A stretch of DNA of 64,000 nucleotides from Shinisaurus crocodilurus (taxonomy: Eukaryota > Chordata > Lepidosauria > Squamata > Shinisauridae), in contig CM037877.1 of the NCBI GenBank assembly GCA_021292165.1, positions 303,432,063 to 303,496,062 on the forward strand. Reading direction: 5' to 3'. Both the position numbers and the translations under genes were made by a program. Every line of letters starts with the position of its first letter. Position 1 is the stretch's first letter. The notes beneath the pieces were generated by a model that searched no databases, was not told where the DNA came from, and saw only the letters and a list, made by a program, of their open reading frames with translations. Of the stretch, positions 19,101-31,100 are shown piece after piece.

Positions 19101-22100
19101 TCCATAAGGTAGCAGATACAAGGTTGAAGATCAGTTCAACACCTGGTGCAATTTTAGGAAACGGGCAGGGGGCTAAGCAGGATTTCCAGTGGCCAGGGAG
19201 TGACAAGCAGAATCGGAATAGATTTAATTGACATAGTGCATTCTGTGTGCCCAGAAGTTATACTGTTTGGGGCATATGCATAGCCCTGCCGCTGGTATCC
19301 CAAACATCCTCTCCCCTTTCCCTTCTCTTCAGCTCCTAAGTCCTTTTTTTCTCCTTATTTCTACAGCTGGATGAGACGGTGCAACTGCTACTGAGACGTT
19401 ACGATGGAGATTGTGGGCAGGCTCTAGAGGAGCCCAAGCTGGAGATTGCAGGAGCGGAGTTAGACGCTGCTCTTCTTGGACAAGAAGGATCTGAGAGGAG
19501 AGGTGAGCCCAGCAGTTCTGTGTTTACGGGACATGGCGGGGGTTGGAAGCAGGGGGCGCCCCATCCTCCGAGCCAAGACTGACCCTGTTTTCCTCTGGTC
19601 TCTTCAGAGGCAGTACTGTCCCCCATCACACCCCCTGCCCCCTGGAAGGCTGGGGGCCTGGTGCTGAACGAGACGGCCCTTTCCTTCCTGGCCACCTTGG
19701 CCAGCAGCAGCAGTGAAGAGATTGAGCTGCAGCTTCAAGAGCGCATGGAGTTCTCCAAAGCCGCCGTCTCCCGCATCGTGGAGGTTTCCGACAAGATCCA
19801 TCGGCGCACGGAAGAACTCTGCCAGAAGATCCATGCCCGTGGTGAGGCCAAACCCCACATCTGGGTGGGTGGGGGCTTTGAAGCATTTTGACAGCGCTCC
19901 CAGCATCCTTTGCGTTATACCCCCTGAGGCTTTGGCTCAGATATCACTCAGAAAAGGGAGAGTCTGAGATCCAGAATTCTTGTGTGCTCAAGGAGAGAGA
20001 TTAGTCCTGGAGACCGACTCTCACGCTTGCAGAGTACCCAGGAGGGAATGAGATCAAAGAAGTTGTGGTGCAGGCTGGTAAATAGCCACTCGATTGTGGT
20101 AACAATTTCCTCCAAGTGAGCATATAGGAAAGTTTGTATTGGATGAAAAGAAATTCTCCCTCTTCTTTCCCCCCACTCAAAAAAAATTCAGGCTGCAGAT
20201 GTGCCATAGATTACACAGGTATCTATGGACAGATGGACCAGTAAACATTTTATGGGCCAGTATATTTTGTGGATTGGTTTGAAGGCTGTAAGTGGAAAGC
20301 TTTTAGTAACTGGGAGAGCAGCAGTGGGTCCTGCTCAAGTGTTCTAAGAGGAGGGCAGCTTGACTGCCAAAAGTTAAAAAAGAAAAAAGTATTTTAGGGT
20401 GCAATCCTATTCATGTTTAGCAGAAAAAAGTTCTACAACTCCCAGCATTCCCCAGCCAGGATGTAGGGAGTTGTAGGACTTTATTTCTTTCTAAACATGC
20501 ATAGGATTGCATCCTTAATCTATATTTATAGATTAATCTATATTTGTGCTTATGGTGCCATGTGTTTAAAATGGCTCCAGTGACTAACTTTTAGAGTGTC
20601 ATCTTTATCAAATTTCCACATCTTTGTAAATCTTATTTTGACCAATACTTGTGTTCAATTAAAAAAATTTTTTTTAATCGTGTCGAATGCCCACCTCTAA
20701 GCTAGAGGAGGAATGTGGAGAACCAGAATTCCTGAGTCCTCTACCTGATGACACAATGTATTTTTTACTGATTTTTTTTTTTTAACAATGCTATTTCCAA
20801 TATTTTTCTTGCTTGGCTTTATAACCATCATGTGATGTAGGTCACTGCTAACTGCTTCTCACTGCTAATTCCCCAGATGAAGGGTTGAGGTTGAGAGAGA
20901 GAGAGTGAATCAGATTCTGGGGAGGCTTTTGAACCCAGATCCGAGCCCAGCACTCTTGTCCACAGAGTGCACTGGTGCTCGGTCTTGTGGTTCAAAGCAA
21001 AAGTGCCTGGAAAAACACCGACTCTCAGGGACCCCATACTGGGTATCAGTTTACAGCAGAGGGGAGCTGGGAGTCAGGCGGCCCCAGGTTCTCAGGGATC
21101 TCTTTCTCCCCCAGTGGAGTTTGACCAGCTGGAAGAAGCAGTGAAGTCTCTCACCAAAGAGCTGACGAGAGAGAACCGGCATCTGCAGGACTTAACCACC
21201 CAGCTGCAGGAGAAGCACCATAAGATCTCCCTGGAGGTATGTTCCATGGTCGGACGTTTTCTGTCAACATTTGCTGGCTTAGTGGGGGGAGGAAGTGAGC
21301 TGCTCTGAGGCCTCTCATATCTGCCTCTTTCCTTCCGGCCTGCTTAGTACACGGAGCTGCAGGACAAGGTGACCTCATCGGAGACCAAAGTGCTGGAGAT
21401 GGAAACCACCATCGAGGACCTGCAGTGGGACAGCGAGAAGCTGCGCAAGCGGGAGCAGAAGCTGAACAAGCACCTGTCCGAAGCGCTGGAGCAGGCAAGC
21501 GAGGACCGTGGGGCCGGGGTGGTGGTGGTGGTGGTCCTCTGTCCTCTGCCGCCCATGACTGATCCCATTGAAAGCCCTCTTACGTCTCCCTCTTCCTTTC
21601 CCTGGAGCAGGAAAGAAGGCATTAAAGCCTATCTGCCACTTAAGCCATGTAACCACCGGGTGAAGGGCGATGGGATGAGATGGAGTTCAGGCCCCTTCTA
21701 GCTCTTAAGGCAGGCAGGGAGCCCACCTTGTTCATGTCGTCCCGCCGTGAGCCTGCACTATACAGGCCTGTGGCTTATGCTGGCTCAGCTTGTCTGAGCG
21801 TGGAAAGCTAAGCAGGGTCAAGCCTGGTTATTACTTGGATGGGAGACCCCTCCTCTAGTTTCCTGCATTGAGCAGAGGGTTGGACTCGATGGCCTTGTAG
21901 GCTCCTTCCAACTCTATGATCTATGATGTGTTGGGTAGCACATGTGGCAGGACAAGATTGCGGACCTGTAGCCCCCTACCTGGGTCTGTGGGTCTCTGCC
22001 CCTTGGTGGAGGCGGTTGCACAATTCAAAGGAACATTTTGTAAAGCAGAGGTGGCAACTCCCCACTCCCCCAATATATTGGCCTGCAGCCTCCATCAGCC

Positions 22101-25100
22101 CCAGCCAGCATAGCCCATGATGAGGGACGAAGGGAGTGGTAGGACAGAACATCAGGAGCTCCTCTAGTTGACCACCTTGTTCGGTTGCTCCTCCAGCAAC
22201 TGAACTAAGTCATGTGCTGGACGGGGAAAGGCCAGGCCAGCCCTTATATGCAGCCAGGGGAAGAATTTTCAAATAGGCATGACCTCTTCCCCCTCCCCCT
22301 ACATGAGATCACTTGCCCCTTAAGTTTTGGAGATGAAGCCTTGCACAGGATCCCTGCCACTGGCCATTGTATAGAGCAAGGCCTTCTTAGTCGTGGCTCC
22401 AACTTCATGGAACCAACTACCAATCCAGGCCTGCTCTATCAGTGGATGTAGGGATTTTGGTAGTTGTTTCATTAATTAGCTTGGGTTCTTTTACTTGAGT
22501 TCCAGATAAATTTGGATAAAGGCCTGGCATTGCAGGTTCTCATCTCACCTCCTCTACCGCCATCATAATAAATAAGGATATTTATGTAATTTGAAATATT
22601 TTTGCAGCACTTGCCTTCGTCTCGGCTATGATAGGCAGAGCCTATTAAAATCCAGAACTGTGGCCAGTTTGGCAGACCGGAGCCCATCTAAGTATATTAA
22701 ATACATTTTAGAAAATACAATTGTGACTTACAAGGTACTGAACTTCCATCTCCACTTCTTTGGCAGCTAAACTCCGGCTACTATGCATCAGGCAGTTCCG
22801 GCGGGTTCCAGGGTGGGCAGATCACGCTTAGCATGCAGAAGGTAAGCAGGAGAAAAACGGCTGGACGGTTGAGTTAGCGTCCATGGGATATCGGGGTCCT
22901 GGGTCGCGCCCCCCCCCCCCTTTGCAGAATCTCTCCGACTTGTTTTGTGTTTGCAGTTTGAGATGTTGAATGCGGAGCTGGAGGAGAACCAAGAACTTGC
23001 CAACAGCCGCATGGCAGAGCTGGAGAAACTGCAGCACGAAATGCAGCAGGCGGTTAGGACCAATGAGAAGCTCAAGGTAGGGATGGCCCTGTCCTGGGGT
23101 CAGGAGTGACAGCAGAGTGCCCTCTAGCCCCGGTCTCCCAGGGCTGATCTGGCCCATAACGCTACGTTCCCATCCAGCTTTATGCATCTCCCAGGCCTGC
23201 TGCTCCTGTGCGTCTCTAGTGCCCCGATACGAATCGGGCCTCTTTCCCCCCCGCTTAGGAGTAAACCAGTCCAGACTCTCCTGAATTTCTCATATGTGAT
23301 ACTGTGATGCATGCAACATCTCGAGTCTTTCAAAAGTCTGGCATCAAGGCACTCATCTCAGGTTGGGTTTGACTATGAAGAGGTTATCCCATGAAGCTGA
23401 TTGGTGGGAGATTCAGGACAGATAATAGGAGGTACTTCTTCACACAGTGCATAGTTAAACTATGGAATTTGCTATCACGAGATGTAGCGATGGCCACCAG
23501 TTTGGATGGCTTTAAAAGGGGATTGGACAAATTCATGGAGGAGAAGGCTATCGGCAGCTACTAGTCCTAATGACTCTACACTACCCAGTATCGGAGGCAG
23601 TATGCCGGTGTACACCAGTTGCTGGGGAACATGGGCGGGAGGTGCTGTTGCACTCCTGTCCTGCTTGTGGGTTTCCCGTGCGCAGCTGGCTGGCCGCTGT
23701 GTGAACAGAATGCTGGGCTAGACAGACGTTTGGTCTGATCCAGCAGGGCTCGTCTTATGACTACTCGGCTTTGATCTGCTTTGCCTCCATCTGCTATTAT
23801 GTACAAATCAAAAAGACCCACCGAAACAGCTCCATGGAGAATGTGTTGAAGGACGCTTGTCCCAGGAGTTCCTGTGCGGTTGGGTCCGGCTTGGTTGTCT
23901 CCCCCCCGGCATGACGGTTCTCCACCCTGCCTTGCAGGTGGCACTGCGGAGCTTGCCCGAGGAGGCTGTGAAGGAGACCCTGGAGTTCAAAGTGCTGCAG
24001 TCTCAGTTCTCGCTGCTGTACAACGAGAGTCTGCAGGTGAAAACACAGCTGGACGAGGCCCGGGCCCTCCTGCTCACGACCAAGAACAGCCACCTGCGCC
24101 ACATTGAGCACATGGAGGTGAGGGGGGCGTAGCTCGGTGTGACGGAGCACCTGCCTGGCATGCGGAAGGTCCCAGGTTCGATCCCCAGCATGTCCAGGGA
24201 GCACTAGGAAAGAATCCCGCCTGAAACCCTGGAGAGCCATTGCTGCCAGTCAGTGTCGACAATACTGGGCTGGATGGACCCATGGTCTGAACTCCGTGTA
24301 AGGCGGCTTCCTCTGGGAGTGTGTGAGAGGTGGAGGCGGGACCCTGGTCTCCAGCCCTGCAAGGCTGCCGGTGTGTGTGTAAGCCAGCCTTTCCCCAAAC
24401 TGGCGCCCTCCAGCTGTGTTGGGACTGCAACTCCCATAATTCCCAGCCAGCATGGCCGTCCTTTCCCCTCCGCTCCGCTTTTCTGGTACTGGATTGAAAT
24501 ACTATAACATTTGTACAATTTTAATGTTAACCCCTGCCCCCTATTCGTGGGATGGTGACGCTCCTAAGGAGGAAGTCATCACGGGCCTGCGCTTTGGCTC
24601 CGTGTGGCTGACCTCATTGCCCCTCCCTGGCACTAGAGCGATGAGCTGAACCTACAGAAGAAATTGCGGACGGAGGTGATCCAGCTGGAGGACACGCTGG
24701 CGCAGGTGCGCAAGGAGTACGAAATGCTGCGCATCGAGTTTGAGCAGAACCTGGCCGCCAACGAGCAAGCTGGTGAGATGGTGTTCCCTCCTCGCAGGGC
24801 GGCCCTGGGAGAGGGTGTTCCCTCACCCCATACTTACGATGTCATGATATGGCCCATTGGGCTTCCGTCCTACCCTGGGCCCTTCAATGTGAGTTGTCTG
24901 CCTGCTGTCGAAGGGTGTGGCTTGGCTCCTGCTTGAGTGCTCTATCAGTGCTGGTTGCCTGGGAGGTGCGGCCCATCCCTGCCTCAGTGTGCGCGAGGGA
25001 TATCCCCAGGGTTCTCCTGCCCAAGAAAGCTGTGTCCACTTTCTTGGGCTGTGTTCGTCCCTCCCTCCCATATTCTGGGTGCCTGTAAACCAGGGGTGTC

Positions 25101-28100
25101 GAACCTCAGGCCTGCGGGTCGAATGCGGCCTGTGTGATGGCCCGCCCCCAGATGACCCGCCCCTAGCCCTTCCCTTTTCCCTGACCGCCAATCATTTGGT
25201 GGTTTCCTGGCTTTTGCACAGTCTTTTTCCCATCCTAAAAGGTGGAAATGTCTCTGTTGAGGCTTAGTTGCCGGCAGTAAGCTTTACGCTGAAATATGCT
25301 GCCGTTTTTGGTATTTTGGCCCTGCCCTTCTTGCCTCTGGCCCCGCCCTCGTTTGACTTCAGCCCCGCCTACTGGAATGTGCCTCCCCCCTGAGAGCTTC
25401 TCCAAATTTGAATCCGGCCCTAGGGGCCGAAAGAGATTTGATACCCCTGCTGTAAATGCGTCAGTTCTGCCCTGTGTCGAGAGACCGCCCCTCTTGCAGT
25501 CGCCCCCTGCTAAATTACTCGTCCTCGCTCTCCTCTCTCCCCAACCCCCTGGCTTTAAACCTGAGGTCCCATCAACCGGGAGATGCGCCACCTCATTAGC
25601 AGCCTCCAGAACCACAACCACCAGCTGAAGGGCGACGTGCAGCGGTATAAGCGGAAGCTCCGGGAGGTGCAGGCGGAGATCAACAAGGTGGGTCTGCGAC
25701 GGGGGCCGGCTGAAGCGCCCTTCTCCGGGAGGTCTGGGGGGTCACTTGGGTTGGGGGCGGCCAGTTCTCTCCCGCTGTGTGAACAGCCTCTTCCTGCTCC
25801 GGAGATGGAAACCACGGGTCCCATAGGGCTGCAAGCGTACACAACCAGCCACCTTGCATTTCATTTCATTCGTTTGAAACATTTTTTAGCTCTCAGGAGT
25901 TTGATGAAAATCCCGAGACTGCAGGTTAAGTAGCTTTGACTGAAAACACAGGCAGCCAGGCAGACCCAGGTGGGGGGGGGGCAGCTTGACCTACAGCCGC
26001 ACCCTGCTGTCCAGTGCGGTCCTCCTGTTCTCTGTTCCTCGGCTGCTGTGAGTCCCAAACGTTTTCTAGTCCCTCACCAAAAAAAAGCCCCCTTCACTAA
26101 AATTTGACATCCCTTTGTCCTGCCAGAACTGAGTGTTGCGGTTATGGCATGCAGACGTCTTTCGCCTAGGGGGTTGGGCAACTTGTGGCCTACAACTCCC
26201 ATGAATCCCTCACCATTGGCTGTGCTGGCTAGAGCTGATAGGAGTTGTAGGCCAAAACATCTGGAGTTTTAGCCCATCGTTCCAGGTGCTGGGATGGAAA
26301 CCTGCCAGCTTGCCCAGCAGTGCAGTTTCCTTCCTTCCTTCGTCCTTCCCTCAGGTTCGGGTGCAGCAGAGCGGCTTTCTCTCTAGCTCAGCAGCCATAC
26401 CCACTACCCCAGGGAGCGAAGACTCTGCAGGTCTGCTCGGGCCTCCGGGGGCAGCCCCAGTGAAGGAGGAGGAGGGGATGGCACACTGCGAGGTGAAGAA
26501 GGAGCCCAAGGAGGTGCAGGTGAAGAAGGAGCCCAAGGAAGAGGCGGCGGCTGCCCAGATGCTTGGGCTGCATGAGGGGGTGAAAAAGGAGGAAGAGGAG
26601 CTGCCTGCCCCCCAGCCCCCCACACCACAGCCGCCCCCGCCCCCCCGAGCCAAGGAGCCCGAGCGGTCCAAGGGGCGGGGGGGAGAGCGGGGCGGGGATC
26701 GCGAGAGGTCACGGGACCGGGACAAAGAGACCTGCTCGTCGTCCTCTTCGGCATCGTCCTCTTCCTCAAGGGATCGGGAGAAACAGAAGGGGGGCGGCGG
26801 CGGCGGAGGCAGTGAGGATGCCAAGAAGAAAGATTCGGATCTGCTCAAACAGCTGCGTGCCGAGCTCAAGTGAGAGTTATGGGAGGTTCGGGGCGGGCGG
26901 TGGATTGAAGTGCTGTTTGTTGCCTGGAGAGTGGGCTGAGTAAATGTTTGGGGGTGGGGGCGTGCCATGATGGGGGCGAGTGTAAGGGGGTGCCTGAGAG
27001 TGTTGGTGAGCGTGGGGAGGGGGGTGTCTTGAGCCGAGTAGCAGAAAGGAGCCTTTGCTGTGAAGCAGCCTTCCCCAAGTAAATACCTTCCAGATGTTTA
27101 GGGGTGCTACTCCCATAGTTCCGTTGGCCATGCTGGGCAGGAATTATGGGAGTTACTGTGATTGACATCTGGAAGGCGCCGGGTTGGGGAAGGCTGCTGT
27201 GGAGGATCTCTGCCCATGCTGAGACTCCCGAACTGCACCCGCCAAGCCCAGCCGGGAGGGTGGTAGAGCGCTTGAGAAGTGCCGCTGAGAAGGTTGGAAG
27301 CAGGAAGCCTGAGGTAAACGTGGCAGGAGGCAGAAGCGGCAGCAGAAGCGGTGGTGGTGGTGGTGAGCTATGGGGGTGAGAAGGGAGGTAGTGGGGGAAG
27401 GGAAGCCTGAGCGGGCCGAAGGAGGAGGGGAGGGTCAAGAAAGGGGGGAATTCCGGAAGGGGGGAATTCCGGAAAGGGGGGAAATCTTGCCCTCCTCGGG
27501 CTGCCCTCCTCGGGCTGCCCTCCTTCACACCGATCCTGTTTCCTTCCCCAGAAAGGCACAGGAGAGCCAGAAGGAGATGAAGCTTCTCTTAGATATGTAC
27601 AAGTCGGCGCCCAAGGAGCAGCGGGACAAAGTGCAGCTCATGGCAGCTGAGAAGAAAACCAAGGCTGAGGTGAGGCAGGTGGGGCCTGCCTGGAGTTGAC
27701 ATCCGTCTGCCCCCCCCCCTTCCGCCAACTTCTGTATCACTCCGGCTCCTTCCGCTTGCTGCAGCCACATACTAGCACAAGCGAGAGTCTGCTTTGGTTT
27801 AGTACGCTGGAGTGCAGCCACGTAGGGTATTAGCATGCTGGTTCCGAGTAGGACAATGCGACTGGAGGGAAGGCTGAAGTGGTCCTGCATGGGTCACAGC
27901 TGTCCCTCACATAGCATAGATCAAGTTCCCCAAAAGGGAGGTTTGGCTGTGTCTTTAGAAAACCGGGGTAAAATAAGGAGGGCATAAGAAGAGCCCTGCT
28001 GGATCAGTCCAAAGGCCCATCTAGTCCAGCACCCTCTTTCCCGCAGTAGTCAACTAGATACCTTATGGGAAGCCCACAAGCAGGACATGAGCCCCTTTCT

Positions 28101-31100
28101 CAAAAAAGAAGAAGAAAAGACTGGGGGCATGTTGCAACAAAAAAATAAAACGTACAGGTATTTCAAGCAGCTTAAAATGGCTCAAAACAATGAACAAGAT
28201 ACTACAACCCAATAAAACAACTAAATTAGAAGCCCTTGATATACTATTAGATGCCTAGGAATAGAGGAGAACCTTTAAAACATTTTTTAAAATTATTTCA
28301 TCAATAAACAATATAACATGAAAACATAACTGACACCAAGCATGAAATGTCCTATTGACAATGGCCTGTATGTAATGATACAGGTATATAAAACTGTACG
28401 GCTAAACTTAAGAGGAAAGTCTTAACCTGGTGCTGAAAAGATGACAGTGTCGGTGCCAGGTGTTCCCCAGCAACTTGGTGTACATAGGCCTACTGCCTCC
28501 GATACTGGAGGGAGCAGATAGCCATCAGGACTAGTAGCCATTGATAGCCTTCTCCTCCATGAATTCGTCCATTCCCCTTTTTCAAAGCCGTCCAAGTTGG
28601 TGGCCATCACTGTGTCTTGTGGGAGCAAATTCCGTTGTGTAACTGCGTTGTGTTCAGGCATTTGTAAGTTGCCTTGTTCTGTCTTAGTCCTGGGTGGCGG
28701 GCTTGGTGGAACCAAATCAAGGGGGGGATCTAAGGATGAGGAGTCACCCCTCTTCTCTTTGACTTGGTCCCACCGTCAGGTGGAGGAGTTACGGGTGAGG
28801 ATCCGTGAGCTGGAGGAGAAGGAGAAGAAAGAGAGCAAGAAAATGGCCGACGAGGATGCTTTGCGCAAGATCAAGCTGGCTGAGGAGCAAATTGAGCACC
28901 TGCAGAAAAAGCTGGGTGCAACCAAGCAGGTATTTCTCCGTGAAAGGCGCAGGAGTGGGTGTAAGCTGTGCTCTGTGTGAGAGTGGAAGCCTAGAAACGG
29001 TCCAGGTGGTTGCTCCAACCTTTCTGTAGCCAATAGACAAGGGGTGTGGAACCTCTTTCAGTCCAAGGTCTAAATTTGGAGACACTCTCGGGGGGGGGGG
29101 GTTTGCATTCCAGTGGTGGGTAGGGCCGAAGCAAATGGGGCAGGACAAAAAAATACCAGCAAATTTTATTGCTAAAATTCTAGGTTACTGCCCATGACTA
29201 AGCCTTGGGAGAGGAATTTCAACCTTTTAGAATGGGGTGGGGGGACGACAGACAGGCATGTCCATCTGGGGAACCCTGGAAGGCCGGATCAGAACCCCAG
29301 ATTGGACCTGCGGATCTGAGGTTCAACACCCCTGCCTTAGACTCATAGCATAGTTGACCCTTGCCCACTGTTAACTGTGGCGGAGGACAGCGATCGTAGC
29401 GATGGAGCCAAGTGTCTTGAACCTCTCCAAGGCCTGCTGGTTAGCATGCATAAGAAAGAGCCCTGCTGGATAAGCCTACTTCACAGGGTTGTTGTGAGGA
29501 TAAAATGGAGAGGAGGAGGAGGAGGAGGATTATGTAAGCTGCCTTGGGTTCCTTGCAGGAAAAAAGGCGGGGCATAAATATAATAAATAGATAAATAAAA
29601 ATAAAGCCAAAGGTCCATCTAGCCAAGCGCCTTGTTTCCAGCAGTGGCTAGATGGGTCTTTGGTCAGCAGGCCCTGGACAGGTTGTGATACATCTGTCCT
29701 TGTCTAGGAATATCATGATATGGGATTTTTGCATTTAGCTGCTCATGGATCACCAGGTAACATATCCCATGCCATATTCCAGGTACATAGAGTCACCGAG
29801 GAAGTGTAAGTGTATAATATTCCTGATATTAACACAAAGAGGGCTCATGAGATCAGGCATGTCTTTTCATCTTTTACTTCAAAAGCTTAAGCAGTTTTTA
29901 CATGTCATGATATAATAGCATTAAACATAAAAAGATACAAAGTGGTTGCAAGCAAAACTTAATTCAAAACATTCAAAATTTAGTTCTAGGAGCATTGCTT
30001 TCAAAGTAGTAAAATATCTCACCCAATAACATTTCTAAGCTGGGAGCAGAGGAGCCAAGGGGACAGGTGTTTTGTTCTCTCACGAGGACAGATGTGGTGT
30101 CCTGGGGGGGGGGGAAACCAATGTTTGGTTCTGTGAGGACAGGTGGAATGTCCTGGAGTTTTTGTATTTTGTCCCTCCTATTTATGTGGTTTCTTATTAG
30201 CACTGCTTACGTGATTCCTTTCCACAGAACAGAATTTCTCTAATGATTAGTTATTATTTTTTCTAAAGCTCCCAGCTATGATTTGGAGAGATATATTTAC
30301 TTCATATCTTGTCAGCTTTTCTGAACCCATTTTCCTTCAAAGCAGGAGAACGTCTGCTTCTCCTCTGCAGGCTTATTGTTTTACTATTTCAAAGCTTAAG
30401 TGCTTCGTAGTTCTGTTTACTTCCCACAGTATTTCATGCTCACTTATTTGAATCATAAGCTGGACATGTACGGTTGTCTAGTAAGCAGTTCCCCTTTCCC
30501 CAGCTTTCTTATCTGATGCACCTGTTACTCCTTTCCTGGATTCATTTGGGAAAATTTCGTCTTTCCCATAGCAGTTTCCTAAGTCAGTGAAAGCTTCAGT
30601 CAAAAGTCACAGCATGTCAGCACAAATGCTTCTGTTAGAATCAAACTAATTCAAACTTAATTTAGCAATATATCTTAATGTTCCTTTGCTTCTTTGTGAA
30701 AATCACAGTTTAGGAGAGTGTAGCAATTTATGGGGGAAATGTGGTGGGCCGATAACTTTATTTTCGATCATATCTGCAAGGTAGCCTATTAGGCAGGTTG
30801 CTGCGGGACTCGAGGCTTGCAAGATGCAAAGGCTTCTGGGGCAAACATTTGTCACACTTGGCTCCATCTCAGTGATCACTGTTCTCCACAGTTACCAGTG
30901 GGCTAGGGTCAACTGTGCTGTGAGCCATGGTTATGGCTCACACATGGGGCAAGCAAGCCTGTCCCTAACCATGGAGATGAGGCCTAGTTGTCCTTGTCTG
31001 TGTGTGTATCCAGAGCAGTAAGGGTAGTGAAAAGGGCTAGGAGGGGAGAACTTGGAACCATCTCATTCCTCCCACTGCTTATTTTGTCTGTGGGGCAGGA

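Noticed and set aside
21792..21848. A 5S rRNA gene
   Set aside because: Only the internal half is 5S-like, it is mutated, and it is fused to a CR1-type tail, so it is a SINE.
26351..26968. A 205-codon minus-strand open frame opposite RNF40
   Set aside because: It is the antisense of the K/E/P-rich RNF40 exon and owes its length to base composition.
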